Source of the DNA: Labilithrix sp.
Lineage (GTDB): Bacteria > Myxococcota_A > Polyangia > Polyangiales > Polyangiaceae
Direction: 5' to 3'
NCBI GenBank assembly: GCA_019637195.1
Contig: JAHBWA010000048.1
Span: 1-57,163 of the forward strand
Length of the DNA stretch: 57,163 nt
Shown: positions 45,454 to 54,153 of the stretch, piece by piece
Layout: each line of letters opens with the position of its first letter
Numbering within the stretch: position 1 is the stretch's first letter
Position numbers and translations under genes: made by a program
The notes under the pieces: generated by a model
What the model was told of the DNA's origin: nothing
Databases searched by the model: none
Seen by the model: only the letters and a program-made list of their open reading frames with translations

Positions 45454-47730
45454 ATGCCGCGACCCCGTAGGACCCTCCGCTCCAAGTTCATCGTCGCGGC
45501 ATCGATCGGCGTACTGGCTGGGCTCGCCCTCAGCGCGGCGGTGGCCGTCGGCGGCGGGGCGCGGCTGCGCGAGCGTTCGTCGGCCGAGGTCGAGCGCGGC
45601 CTCGACGAGTCGAGCCACGCCCAGCTCGTCACGCAGATCGAGGTCGTGCGCGGGGACATCGAGCGCCTGATCGACCCGGCGGGGAGCACGCTCTCCGCGA
45701 TGACCGACACCGGGCAGACGATCATCGACCACGACGTGGTCTTCTCGAAGACCCCACCCGGCTCGCTCCTCGAGGTCGACGCCGTCGGGCGGCGCCGCGT
45801 CGCCGGCGACGGCAGCTCGACGAGCATCGGCGCGTGGAGCTACCTGCTCGACGCGAACGGCACGCTCAAGCCGGAGGTCGCCGACGATCTCTCCCGCACC
45901 GCGCTGCTCGAGCTCGTGGTCCCGCCGCTCCGCGCGAACGGCACGAGCGTGCTGCAGGCCTACCAGGTGGGGCCGCGCGCGATGCCGTTCCTCCGGATGG
46001 CCCCCGACTACCCGCTGAACGCGACGATGGAGCGCCTGTACCCGGGATCCACGTCGAGCAACTTCTGGGAGTTCTTCTTCCCCGGCATGGTCGACACCTG
46101 GGAGGCGATGGTGAACGCGCCGGGCGACCTCGTCGCGCGAACGCGGCGCCCCGTCTTCACCGCGCCGTACGAGGACGCCGGCGGAGGGGGCGTCGTCGTC
46201 TCGATGTTCCGCCCGCTCTGGAGCAAGGATCGCCGCGCGCTCCGCGGCGCGATAGGGATCGACGTCGCGCTCTCCGAGATCATCCGCACGATCCAGGGCG
46301 TCCGGACGTCGAAGAGCGGCTTCGCGTTCCTCGTCGACTCGGAGGGCGACGTCCTCGCGATCAACGAGGCGGGCGCGGCGGTGCTCGGGTTGAAGAGCGG
46401 CGGGAACGAAGAGACGCAGGGCGTGAAGCTCGTGAGCCGCAAGCTCGAGGAGAGCACGGTGCCGTCGGTTGCGGCGCTCAAGCGGACGCTCCCCGCGGAC
46501 GACGTCGTCCATTCGTCCGTCATCGCGATCGCCGGGAGCGACCACGTGGTCGTCCTGCGACGGTACGCGTCGCTCGACACGTGGGTCGGAGAGAAGGGCT
46601 TCCGCGAGCGGCATTGGACGATCGGCCTCGTGGTCCCGAAGGACGAGATCTTCGCGACGCTCGCCTCCTCACGCCGCGTCATCGCCGACACCTCGGCGTC
46701 CATCCTCGCGCTCCAGGGCGGCATCACGCTGGCCACGCTCGTCGCCGTCGTCCTCGGTCTCGCCTACGTCGCCCGGCGAATGACCGCGCCGCTGACCGCG
46801 CTGACCGAGGCCGCGCGCTCGCTCGAGGAGCGCCGCTACGAGGTCGACGTCCCCGACACGAACGACGAGGTCGGCGAGCTCGCGACCGCGTTCGGCGCGA
46901 TGGCGACGAAGATCCGCGCGCACACCGAGCACCTCGAGCAGAGCGTCAAGGAGCGCACCGAGGAGCTGAACCGCACGCTGGCGGACCTCTGGAGCGAGAT
47001 GGACCTCGCCCAGAAGATCCAGACCGTGCTGCTGCCGGAAGACACGACGCTCGGGCGCTACGAGATCGCGGCGCGGATGGTGCCGGCGTCGGCGGTCGGC
47101 GGCGACTACTACGACTTCTTCGAGCACGGCGGGAGCACGTGGGCGTTCGTCGGCGACGTCTCCGGCCACGGCGTCACGGCGGGCCTCATCATGATGATGG
47201 CGCAGACCGCGGCGCGCACCGCGGTCATCGGGGCGCCGCCCGGCTCGCCGCCCGCTCCGTCGACGGTGCTCGCGGCCATGAACCGCGCGATCCGCGGGAA
47301 CCTCGAGCGCATCGGGAAAGGTCAGTACATGACCATCACCGCGATGCGGATCGACGGGGCCGAGGTCCGCTACGCCGGGCTCCACCAGGACATCCTCGTC
47401 TACCGCGCGGACGAGGACGCGGTCGACGTGCTCCCGACGTCGGGCCTCTGGCTCGGCCTGGTGGACGACGTCGCGCCGCTGCTCGAGGACGCGGCGTTCT
47501 CCCTCGCGCCGGGCGACGCCCTCGTCCTCCACACGGACGGCGTCACCGAAGCGAAGGTCGGCGACCGGCGCGTCGAGCTCGAGGGGCTCAGCCGCGCCTT
47601 CTCGACGGCGGCCCGGACCATGCATGCGCCCGAGATCGTCGCGGAGGTCTTCGGTCGACTCGGCATCGAGACGTTCGCCGACGACGCGACCCTGGTGGTG
47701 ATCAAACGGACCAAAGCAGAGCCGGCATGA
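45454..47730 (+). CDS. RsbU-like membrane PP2C phosphatase with Cache and HAMP domains
   Basis: A 758-aa sensor phosphatase. Membrane helix about 12-33, periplasmic dCache-like domain to about 415 (IGIDVALSEIIRTIQGVRTS and SGFAFLVDSEGDVLAIN are typical Cache strands), second membrane helix about 418-443, HAMP about 440-492, a coiled coil (LEQSVKERTEELNRTLADLW), and a SpoIIE/PP2C domain with VGGDYYDFF near 549 and GDVSGHGVTAGLIMM. It is expected to dephosphorylate the STAS protein encoded two genes downstream when a ligand binds outside. Divergent from the giant kinase gene; first gene of a three-gene operon. Confidence 0.93.
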   Translation: MPRPRRTLRSKFIVAASIGVLAGLALSAAVAVGGGARLRERSSAEVERGLDESSHAQLVTQIEVVRGDIERLIDPAGSTLSAMTDTGQTIIDHDVVFSKTPPGSLLEVDAVGRRRVAGDGSSTSIGAWSYLLDANGTLKPEVADDLSRTALLELVVPPLRANGTSVLQAYQVGPRAMPFLRMAPDYPLNATMERLYPGSTSSNFWEFFFPGMVDTWEAMVNAPGDLVARTRRPVFTAPYEDAGGGGVVVSMFRPLWSKDRRALRGAIGIDVALSEIIRTIQGVRTSKSGFAFLVDSEGDVLAINEAGAAVLGLKSGGNEETQGVKLVSRKLEESTVPSVAALKRTLPADDVVHSSVIAIAGSDHVVVLRRYASLDTWVGEKGFRERHWTIGLVVPKDEIFATLASSRRVIADTSASILALQGGITLATLVAVVLGLAYVARRMTAPLTALTEAARSLEERRYEVDVPDTNDEVGELATAFGAMATKIRAHTEHLEQSVKERTEELNRTLADLWSEMDLAQKIQTVLLPEDTTLGRYEIAARMVPASAVGGDYYDFFEHGGSTWAFVGDVSGHGVTAGLIMMMAQTAARTAVIGAPPGSPPAPSTVLAAMNRAIRGNLERIGKGQYMTITAMRIDGAEVRYAGLHQDILVYRADEDAVDVLPTSGLWLGLVDDVAPLLEDAAFSLAPGDALVLHTDGVTEAKVGDRRVELEGLSRAFSTAARTMHAPEIVAEVFGRLGIETFADDATLVVIKRTKAEPA

Positions 47731-47758
47731 GAGCAGGAAGAGAGAGGACGGTCCTTCC

Positions 47759-48223
47759 ATGAAGACCTACGCGCGCGACATCCCGATGGCGTGGCATCAC
47801 ATCCGCGACGCGCGGACGCTCGTCGTCGAGGCGCTCGCCGACGCGAGCGCGGACCTCCGCGACGCCACCGCGATGGCGATCTCGGAGCTCCTCGAAAACG
47901 CGATGAAATACGGCGAGAGCGTGCCGACGTTGCCCGGCGCGAGCTACACGCTGACCGTGAGCGACCAGGAGATCCGCATCGACGTGAAGAACGGCATCGG
48001 CGCGACGGAGCCGCTCGAGCAGCTCCGCGCCCGCGTCGACGCGATGGCGGCGGCGGAGGACAAGGAGGCGCTCTACATCGAGCGGCTGCAGGAGATCCTC
48101 GAGAACCCCGCCGCCGGGGGCCGCCTCGGCCTCTACCGGATCGCGTGCGAGGGCGGCTTCGATCTCGCCTGCAGCTTCGAGGCGCCGATCGTCACGGTGA
48201 CCGCGACGAGGGCGCGCAAATGA
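47759..48223 (+). CDS. RsbW/SpoIIAB-like HATPase
   Basis: A 154-aa protein. The N box AMAISELLENAMKYGE (Glu43, Asn47) is clear, and a glycine lid GGRLGLYRIACEGG lies near residues 119-132. The G1 box is weak: VKNGIG has Asn where Asp is usual. It is expected to bind ATP and either phosphorylate the STAS protein or, like SiaB-type proteins, act as its antagonist. It lies 28 bp after the phosphatase and overlaps the STAS gene by four bases (ATGA). Confidence 0.85.
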   Translation: MKTYARDIPMAWHHIRDARTLVVEALADASADLRDATAMAISELLENAMKYGESVPTLPGASYTLTVSDQEIRIDVKNGIGATEPLEQLRARVDAMAAAEDKEALYIERLQEILENPAAGGRLGLYRIACEGGFDLACSFEAPIVTVTATRARK

Positions 48224-48576
48224 CCGGCTTCGAGAGCGGCGATCTCCGGATCGCCGTCACCGCGGGCGACGACGGCGTCACGAGCGTCGTGTGGAGCGGC
48301 ACGAGCGACGCGCGCGATCCCGCCGCGCTGCTCAACCCCTTCTTCTCCGAGCTCGTCGAGACGCTCGAAGGGCGGACGGTCACCGTCGACCTCCGCTCGC
48401 TCGAGTACATGAACTCGGCGACGGTCTCGGCCCTGATCGTCTTCGCCCGTCTGCTCGACGGCAAGAAGGTCCCGACCAAGCTCCTCTTGGACCCCAGCGT
48501 CGGCTGGCAGCGCGTGAACTTCGTCGCGATGAAGAGCATCGCGCGCACGCTCACGCACCTCACCGTCGAGGGCTGA
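48220..48576 (+). CDS. STAS-domain antagonist protein
   Basis: A 118-aa single-domain protein. The signature TVDLRSLEYMNSATVSALIV holds the loop with Ser/Thr residues that are phosphorylated in SpoIIAA and RsbV. Together with the phosphatase and HATPase it completes a partner-switching module. No sigma factor or diguanylate cyclase is encoded in the operon, so the output is not visible here. The gene ends four bases from the convergent FHA-regulator gene. Confidence 0.85.
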   Translation: MTGFESGDLRIAVTAGDDGVTSVVWSGTSDARDPAALLNPFFSELVETLEGRTVTVDLRSLEYMNSATVSALIVFARLLDGKKVPTKLLLDPSVGWQRVNFVAMKSIARTLTHLTVEG

Positions 48577-48580
48577 CGCG

Positions 48581-49966
48581 TCAGGCGGGATCGTCCGAGC
48601 CGGCGGGCTCGGACGGTTCGTCGTCGGCGGAGGCGTCGGTGAGGCCGGCGTCCGCGCCGCGGGACAGCTCGTAGCGAGCCATCCAGCGCCGGAGCTGCGT
48701 GCGGTGGACGCCGAGGCGGCGGGCGGCGGCGGAGACGTTCTGGCCCTCGGCCTCGAGCGCCGCGACGACCTTGGAGCGATGCTCGGGCGTGCCCGGCTCG
48801 TCCTTCTCGCCGGCCGCTCCCGGAGCAGGCTCGCCGACGACCGCGACGGGCGGCGGCAGGTGCTGCGCGCGGAGCGCCGGCGCGTCGGTGCCGATGACGA
48901 GGCTCGCGGCCTCGCGCACGCACTGGAACAACTCGCGCACGTTGCCGCGCCACGGGCGCAGCATGCAGGCCTCGAGGAACGCCGACGACGACTTCACGTC
49001 GCCCGGCAGGCGCCCGAGCTCGAGCTCGACGAGGTGCGGGAGCTCCTCGAGGCGCGCGCCGAGGTCCGGGACCGCGATCGCCGGGCGCCCGATGCGGTAG
49101 TAAAGGTCTTCGCGAAAGCGCTTCGCCTCGACCTCGGCGGGCAGGCTCTTCATCGTCGCCGAGCAGAGCTGCAGCTTCACCGGGCGCGGCTTCACCGCGC
49201 CGAGGGCGAGCACCTGCTGGGTCTCGAGCACGCGCAAGAGCTTCGCCTGCACGGTGAGCTCGAGCTCCGCGACCTCGTCGAGGAAGAGCGTGCCGCCGTC
49301 GGCCGCCTGGACGTAGCCCTCGACGTCGGCGTCGGCGCCGGAGAACGCGCCGCGCCGCGCGCCGAAGAGCAGCCGCTCGGCGAGGTTCGGCGGGATCGTC
49401 GCGCAGTTGATCGCGACGAAGGGCCCGTGCGCGCGCGGGCTCGCGGCGTGAAACGCGCGCGCCGCGACCTCCTTTCCGCTGCCGGTGCCGCCGGTGAAAT
49501 GGACCGCGCCTCCGAGCGGCGCGAGCTTGGCGATGCGCTCGAGGACACCGCGGAGCGTGGCGCCGACGACGACGCCGTCCTCGTGCTTCACGCCCGCGGC
49601 GAACGGCGCGACGTCGTTCTCGAGCAGGAAGATCGCCGACCCCAGGCGGAGGATGCGGCCGCGCGTGAAGACCTCGCCCTCGACGCGGACGCCGTCGACG
49701 AACGTGCCGTTGCGGCTGTCGTGGTCGACGACTCGCCACGCGTCGCCTCTGCGCGCGACCGTCGCGTGGCGGCGCGAGATGGACGCGTGCGCGAGCGGCC
49801 CCTCCGGACGTCGCTCGATCTCCAGGCCGGCCTCCGGCACGTGGACGACGAGGTGCTCGGGGTGCCCCCCGACCGCGACGAGGACGAGCCCGGGACGCGC
49901 GAGCGCGACGGCGACTTCCGCGCGGCCGTCTTCCGTGTCGAGCTGCGTCGGTACATCGCGTGCCAT
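48581..49966 (-). CDS. FHA-domain sigma-54 activator with GAFSGA loop
   Basis: A 461-aa enhancer-binding-type regulator. FHA domain about 20-118 (SRRHATV and DHDSRNGTFVDGVRV, phosphothreonine-binding residues). AAA+ domain with Walker A GGTGSGKE (159-166), loop 1 GAFSGA (206-211) in place of the usual GAFTGA, Walker B GGTLFLDE (234-241) and an arginine-finger region FREDLYYRI. C-terminal Fis-type helix-turn-helix at about 405-445 (NVSAAARRLGVHRTQLRRWM). The FHA domain suggests control by a Ser/Thr kinase. The Thr-to-Ser change in loop 1 may weaken or alter sigma-54 contact. Divergent from the HEAT-like gene. Confidence 0.92.
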   Translation of the reverse strand: MARDVPTQLDTEDGRAEVAVALARPGLVLVAVGGHPEHLVVHVPEAGLEIERRPEGPLAHASISRRHATVARRGDAWRVVDHDSRNGTFVDGVRVEGEVFTRGRILRLGSAIFLLENDVAPFAAGVKHEDGVVVGATLRGVLERIAKLAPLGGAVHFTGGTGSGKEVAARAFHAASPRAHGPFVAINCATIPPNLAERLLFGARRGAFSGADADVEGYVQAADGGTLFLDEVAELELTVQAKLLRVLETQQVLALGAVKPRPVKLQLCSATMKSLPAEVEAKRFREDLYYRIGRPAIAVPDLGARLEELPHLVELELGRLPGDVKSSSAFLEACMLRPWRGNVRELFQCVREAASLVIGTDAPALRAQHLPPPVAVVGEPAPGAAGEKDEPGTPEHRSKVVAALEAEGQNVSAAARRLGVHRTQLRRWMARYELSRGADAGLTDASADDEPSEPAGSDDPA

Positions 49967-50281
49967 GGGCGCGCACTATAGCTCACGATCCGACGGGGGC
50001 TCGTGAGTCTCCTCGCGCGTCGCGACGACGTCCCGCGCACCCGGCTGCGGGAGCCGCGGTCGCCGTCACCGGCACAGTGCCGGCACGCGTGCCGCCCCGC
50101 GCGCTGCTCTGCCGACCGTCCGAGGCGCGATCCATCCCGCGAGCGAGCGGCCGGGCTCGGCGAGCGGCGTGGCCTCGGACTTGCTGCAGCACGATGTGTG
50201 ACCCGCGCACACCGCGCGTGGCCGAGGACACGCGCCTTCCGCTCCGGACACCGAGACGACGTTCGCCATGAGGAGCCCGTG
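49967..50281. other. Divergent regulatory region with palindromes
   Basis: The spacer between two divergently transcribed genes. Its main feature is the palindrome pair at 50069-50094. No ORF with sensible content was seen. Confidence 0.5.
50069..50094. promoter_or_regulatory. Overlapping palindromes, possible operator
   Basis: CCGGCAC-A-GTGCCGG (50069-50083) overlaps CGGCACGCGTGCCG (50081-50094), a perfect 14-bp palindrome. GGCAC/GTGCC half-sites recur four times. The segment also contains GG-N10-GC (50082-50095), the minimal sigma-54 spacing, though the -12 part is otherwise poor. It lies midway between the FHA regulator and the HEAT-like lipoprotein gene and may be a binding site of the regulator. 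Confidence 0.4.
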
Positions 50282-51409
50282 ATGAACCGCAGGCGATGGG
50301 TCCTGCTCGCGACGCTGATCCTGGCGTGTGGAGGCATCGGCACGTCCGCGGCCCTCCGCTCGAGCCAGGCCGCGCACACGAGCGGCCCCGAACCGGCTGG
50401 CGACCGGTACGGCCACGACGGGATCGACGCGACGGCGCACGATCGCGCCGTCGCCGGCGGGTTCGCGCGCCAGGACCTCGCGGCGCTGATCGCGGCGTAC
50501 GCGGCGAGCGGCACGTCACCGCGCGGGACGCTGGCCGAGGCCACGGCGTTCTTGCGCCTCCACCCGGAGGAGTGCAGCGTGCTCGAGGCGATGTTCGCGC
50601 GCGATCAGTCGGCCCGCGGCCGGAGCATCATCGTCGATGTCCTCGCCTCCACCGGCTCGAGGGAAGCGCAGCTCTCGATGACGCGCATCCTCGAGACGCC
50701 GGCGGCCAGGCACGATCCCGCGGTCTACCGCGAGCTCCTCGAGCGTTTCGCGCTCGTGCCGGCCCCGACCGAGGAGTCACTCGGCTACGTGCGCTCCGTC
50801 GAGCGGACCGCAGAGCTGAACGGCGACGCGCCCACCTCGCGGAGCGCTCTCGTCACGCGCGGGGCGATCCTCGGCCGGCGCATGACGACCGATCCGGAGG
50901 CCGACGGAGAGGCGCGCGCGCTCCTCGGCCGCGTCGAGCGCGACCTCTCGGAGGAGCCGGTCGAGGATCGGGTCGCGCTCGTCGAGGCCATCGGGAACCT
51001 CGCGCATCCGAGCGCGAGCGCCGCGCTCGCGCCGCGGGCGAAGGAGGCCGACGCGCGCGTCCGGACGGCCGTCGCGCGGGCGCTCCGTCACGAGCACGAT
51101 CGCGGCGCGGCCGCGGTGCTCCTCGAGATGATGAAGGACGGCGACGCGAACGTGGCGCGCGCCGCGATCGAGTCACACCTCGGCCGGACGCTCTCGGCTC
51201 CGGAGCTGGAGTCGTTCGCCGCGCTCGTGAAACAGAACGGCACGAACGCCGGGGCCGACGGCGCGCTCGTCGGCTCGATCGTGAACCACGCCACCACCTG
51301 CCCCGCGGCCGTGCGCTCGGTCCTCGAGGCGCTCGTCGCGCGCGCCCCCGTGGGCACCGACGCCGCGAACCGGGCGCGCGCCGCGATCGAGCGGCTCCCG
51401 GAGACGTGA
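50282..51409 (+). CDS. Predicted lipoprotein with HEAT-like repeats
   Basis: A 375-aa protein. The short signal peptide MNRRRWVLLATLILAC has a lipobox-like ILAC (Cys16). After a disordered stretch, most of the protein is helical with HEAT-like repeats (RVALVEAIGNLAHPSASAAL, RVRTAVARALRHEHDRGAAA, then DANVARAAIESHLGRTLSAP), which form curved binding surfaces. AGGAG lies a few bases before the ATG. Its divergent position next to the FHA regulator suggests it may be one of that regulator's targets. Function unknown. Confidence 0.82.
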   Translation: MNRRRWVLLATLILACGGIGTSAALRSSQAAHTSGPEPAGDRYGHDGIDATAHDRAVAGGFARQDLAALIAAYAASGTSPRGTLAEATAFLRLHPEECSVLEAMFARDQSARGRSIIVDVLASTGSREAQLSMTRILETPAARHDPAVYRELLERFALVPAPTEESLGYVRSVERTAELNGDAPTSRSALVTRGAILGRRMTTDPEADGEARALLGRVERDLSEEPVEDRVALVEAIGNLAHPSASAALAPRAKEADARVRTAVARALRHEHDRGAAAVLLEMMKDGDANVARAAIESHLGRTLSAPELESFAALVKQNGTNAGADGALVGSIVNHATTCPAAVRSVLEALVARAPVGTDAANRARAAIERLPET

Positions 51410-51511
51410 CGCGCGCGGCGCCGGCTCACGCGGGGGCCCGAGCCGCGACGCCCGGCTCACGAGGGCGCACGACGCGCGGCCCGAGCGAGGCTGTCCGCGC
51501 GCCGGAGGTGG

Positions 51512-52636
51512 ATGCTACGTTGGGCGATCGAGGTGGCCCGCCGACTCACGGTCCCGCGGCCGCTCGCGGAGCGGCGAGCTCCACCTCTCGACGGACGACA
51601 CGTGGCGCGCGGAGGATCACTCGAAGCTACCCGACGCCGCACGCCGACGAGGCGCCTGGCGCTCACGGTCGCGCTCGGCGCGCTCGCGCTCCCTGCCGGA
51701 GCGGCGCGCGCCGGTGAAGCGCCGCCGGAGCGATGGACGTACGACGCCCCGCCGGGCTGCCCGCCGCCGGCCGAGGTCGACGCGAAGCTCCGCGCCCGCG
51801 TCCCGGCCGACGCGCTCGAGCGCGATCCGCGGCGGTTCATCATCACGGTGTCGCGTGACGCGGGCGCGTTCGTCGGTCGGCTCACGGTCTCCGACGACGA
51901 GAGCGAGCGCGTCGTCCAGGAAGAGAGCTGCGAGGCGGCGGTCGAAGCGCTGGTGGTGTTCACCGCCATCGCGCTCGATCCGCGCTCCGCCGCGTCCCCC
52001 CGCGAGGACGACGCGACGGCCGAGGCGCCGGCCGCGCCGCCGCCTCCGGTCGCTCCGTCGCGCGCGCGCGAGCGCTCCCCCGCGGTCGCGCCTCCCCGAG
52101 CGCGGCAGCCCGCGACCGTCCGCTTCGCCGCCGGCGCCGGGATCGCCAACGGGCCCGTGCCCGGACCGGCGCCGGTCTTCCTCGTCGCCGGCGAGCTCCA
52201 CCAGCCCTTCACGGCGAGCCGCGGGCTGGCGATGCGACTCGGCGCGCACGCGAGCTACGGCGACAGGGACACCCGTCCCGGGACGCTCGACGCGCGCCTG
52301 GTCGCGGGGCACGCCGAGCTCACCCCCACGGTCTCGTGGCGCTCGCTCTCGCTGTCGGGCGGTCCGGCGCTCACCCTGGGCGAGCTCAGCGCGCGCGGGC
52401 GGGGCTTCACCGAGGCCCGGCAGACGAGCGCGTTCTGGGCGGACGTCGGCGCGGTCGCGCGGGCCGCGATCGACGTCGGGATCCTCCGCTTCGAGGCGCA
52501 CGCGAGCGGCGCGCTCGCGCTCACACCGCGCACCTACGCGCTCGAGCGCTCCGTGGGCGAGCGCCCCCTGCACGATACGCCTCCCGTGGTCCTCACGTTG
52601 GGCGCCGCCCTCGCGATCGAGCTCGGCCGGCTCTGA
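51512..52636 (+). CDS. Secreted or outer-membrane protein of unknown function
   Basis: A 374-aa frame. A hydrophobic signal-like core LALTVALGALALPAGAARAG starts near residue 49, unusually far in, so the true start may be a later codon such as GTG 51602. The mature protein has an N-terminal alpha/beta part with two Cys (PPGCPPPAEVD ... EESCEAAVEAL), a Pro-rich linker, and a C-terminal half of alternating strands (RFAAGAGIANGPVPGPAPVF, AELTPTVSWRSLSLSGGPAL, VLTLGAALAIELGRL) that looks like a small beta barrel. It lies 148 bp before the ECF sigma gene and could belong to the same system. Confidence 0.75.
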   Translation: MLRWAIEVARRLTVPRPLAERRAPPLDGRHVARGGSLEATRRRTPTRRLALTVALGALALPAGAARAGEAPPERWTYDAPPGCPPPAEVDAKLRARVPADALERDPRRFIITVSRDAGAFVGRLTVSDDESERVVQEESCEAAVEALVVFTAIALDPRSAASPREDDATAEAPAAPPPPVAPSRARERSPAVAPPRARQPATVRFAAGAGIANGPVPGPAPVFLVAGELHQPFTASRGLAMRLGAHASYGDRDTRPGTLDARLVAGHAELTPTVSWRSLSLSGGPALTLGELSARGRGFTEARQTSAFWADVGAVARAAIDVGILRFEAHASGALALTPRTYALERSVGERPLHDTPPVVLTLGAALAIELGRL

Positions 52637-52784
52637 CGGAGCGCCCCCTGCAGAGCGCGCGGATCTTCGAGCCGCCGAGAAGCCACGGCGCCAGGCAAAA
52701 CGCGCCCGACCGCAGGGCGAGGCAAGAAAATGCGAGAACGCGTGATCAAAACGCGGCGAACCGGAAACCTCCATCAGCGACCTC

Positions 52785-53387
52785 ATGATGAAGGCCGAAC
52801 ATCCCGTCGGGCTCTCTCCGTCCGCCGTCGCCGCGGCGGACGACCCGACCACGCCCGCGCCACGCACGGAGGCGAGCACCGCGCAGCGCCTCCGCACCGT
52901 CGTCGACGCGGAGCACGGCTTCGTCTGGCGCACCCTTCGACGCCTCGGGGTCCGCGAGGCCGACGTCGAGGACGCCGTCCAGGAGGTCTTCCTGGCGCTC
53001 CATCGGCGCGCCGACGACGTCGAGGTCGGGAACGAGCGAGGCTTCCTCTTCCGCGCCTGCGAGTTCGTCGCGATGCGCGCCCGGCGCACGCTCGCGCGCC
53101 GGCGCGAGAGCACCGACGTCGAACCCGCGGCCCCCGAGGCTCCGCGCGAGGACTCGCCGGACCACGCCCTCGGTCGCGCGCAGACGCTCGAGCGGCTCGA
53201 TCGCGTCCTCGACCGGCTCGACGACGACCTGCGCTCGGTGTTCGTCCTCTACGAGATCGAAGAGCTGACGATGAACGAGATCGCCCACCTCCTCGCGATC
53301 CCGCTCGGCACCGTCGCCTCGCGCCTGAGACGCGCTCGCAAGTCCTTCTTGACCCACGCCCGCCGCGACGAGGAAGAACATGGATGA
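52785..53387 (+). CDS. ECF-type RNA polymerase sigma factor
   Basis: A 200-aa sigma-70 family protein. Region 2 at about 36-105 (FVWRTLRRLGVREADVEDAV followed by QEVFLALHRR) recognises the -10 element and melts DNA. A Glu/Pro-rich linker follows, then region 4 at about 130-190 (LRSVFVLYEIEELTMNEIAH and GTVASRLRRARKSF), which reads the -35 box. It has the ECF two-domain layout with no region 3. No ribosome binding site is clear before the double ATG (52785/52788). It overlaps the next gene by eight bases. GGAAAC at 52766-52771 resembles an ECF -35 box and may allow self-activation, but no matching -10 was found. Confidence 0.92.
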   Translation: MMKAEHPVGLSPSAVAAADDPTTPAPRTEASTAQRLRTVVDAEHGFVWRTLRRLGVREADVEDAVQEVFLALHRRADDVEVGNERGFLFRACEFVAMRARRTLARRRESTDVEPAAPEAPREDSPDHALGRAQTLERLDRVLDRLDDDLRSVFVLYEIEELTMNEIAHLLAIPLGTVASRLRRARKSFLTHARRDEEEHG

Positions 53388-54153
53388 TCTACCGCGCCTC
53401 CGCGAGTACGCCGACGGCGACGTCGGCGATCTCATTCGCGCCGGCAGAGCCGACGGGCCGCGCGACGCCGTCGGCTCCAGGCGTCGCCTCGCGGCGACGC
53501 TCGCCGCGCTCGAGTCGCCGAGCGTCGCGCACGCCCGCGTAGAGCCGGCGTCGCCACGCTGGTCGCGCTGGACGCTCGCCGGCGTCAGCGTCGCCCTCGT
53601 CGGCGGCCTCATGCTCCACTCCGTTTCGTCAGGCGGCCCGGCGCCGTCGTCGGCCACCGTCGCGCCCGCGACCACCGTCGCTCCCACGGCCACCGTCGCG
53701 CCCGCGGCCGAGGTCGCGCCCGCGGCCGAGGTCGTCCTCGCCGCGCCGCCTGCGCCGGTCGTCCCGTCCGTCTCCGTGGCGGACCTGCCCGCGGCCGCCA
53801 TCCCGACGGCCGTCTCGCCGCGCACGGCGCCCCACGACGCGAAGGCGAGCGAGCCCGCGGCCGCTCCCGCGGCGTTCGACGAGCTGGCGGCGATCGAGCG
53901 CGTCCGAAAGCAGCTCGCCGACGGCGAGCCGGGAGCCGCGCAGCGCGACATCACGCTCTACCGCGCGACCTTCACGCGCGGACGGTTCACCGAGGAGATC
54001 GACGCGCTGGAGGTCGAAGCGCTCGCAGCGGGCGGGGCGCGCGCGACCGCCGAGGAGAAGGCGGCCCTGTTCCTCGCGCGCTACCCGCTCTCGCCCTACG
54101 CGAGGCGCGTCCGGGGCGTGGTGCGCGCGCTCGACACGACGGAGACACCATGA
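53380..54153 (+). CDS. Single-pass membrane protein, candidate anti-sigma factor
   Basis: A 257-aa protein. The cytoplasmic N-terminal 60 residues are charged and helical, one membrane helix follows (about 64-82, RWTLAGVSVALVGGLMLHSV), then a Val/Ala/Pro-rich linker with TVAPA repeats and a C-terminal helical TPR-like region (FDELAAIERVRKQLADGEPG ... ALFLARYPLSPYARRV). Topology and the eight-base overlap with the ECF sigma gene suggest an anti-sigma factor. The zinc-binding HxxxCxxC motif of classical anti-sigma domains is absent, so this is an inference from context. Its end overlaps the next gene by four bases. Confidence 0.82.
   Translation: MDDLPRLREYADGDVGDLIRAGRADGPRDAVGSRRRLAATLAALESPSVAHARVEPASPRWSRWTLAGVSVALVGGLMLHSVSSGGPAPSSATVAPATTVAPTATVAPAAEVAPAAEVVLAAPPAPVVPSVSVADLPAAAIPTAVSPRTAPHDAKASEPAAAPAAFDELAAIERVRKQLADGEPGAAQRDITLYRATFTRGRFTEEIDALEVEALAAGGARATAEEKAALFLARYPLSPYARRVRGVVRALDTTETP

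Noticed and set aside
52640..52660. Short repeat GAGCGCCCCCTGCA near the end of the envelope gene and after it
   Set aside because: Two copies of about 13 bp in GC-rich DNA are not convincing as an element.
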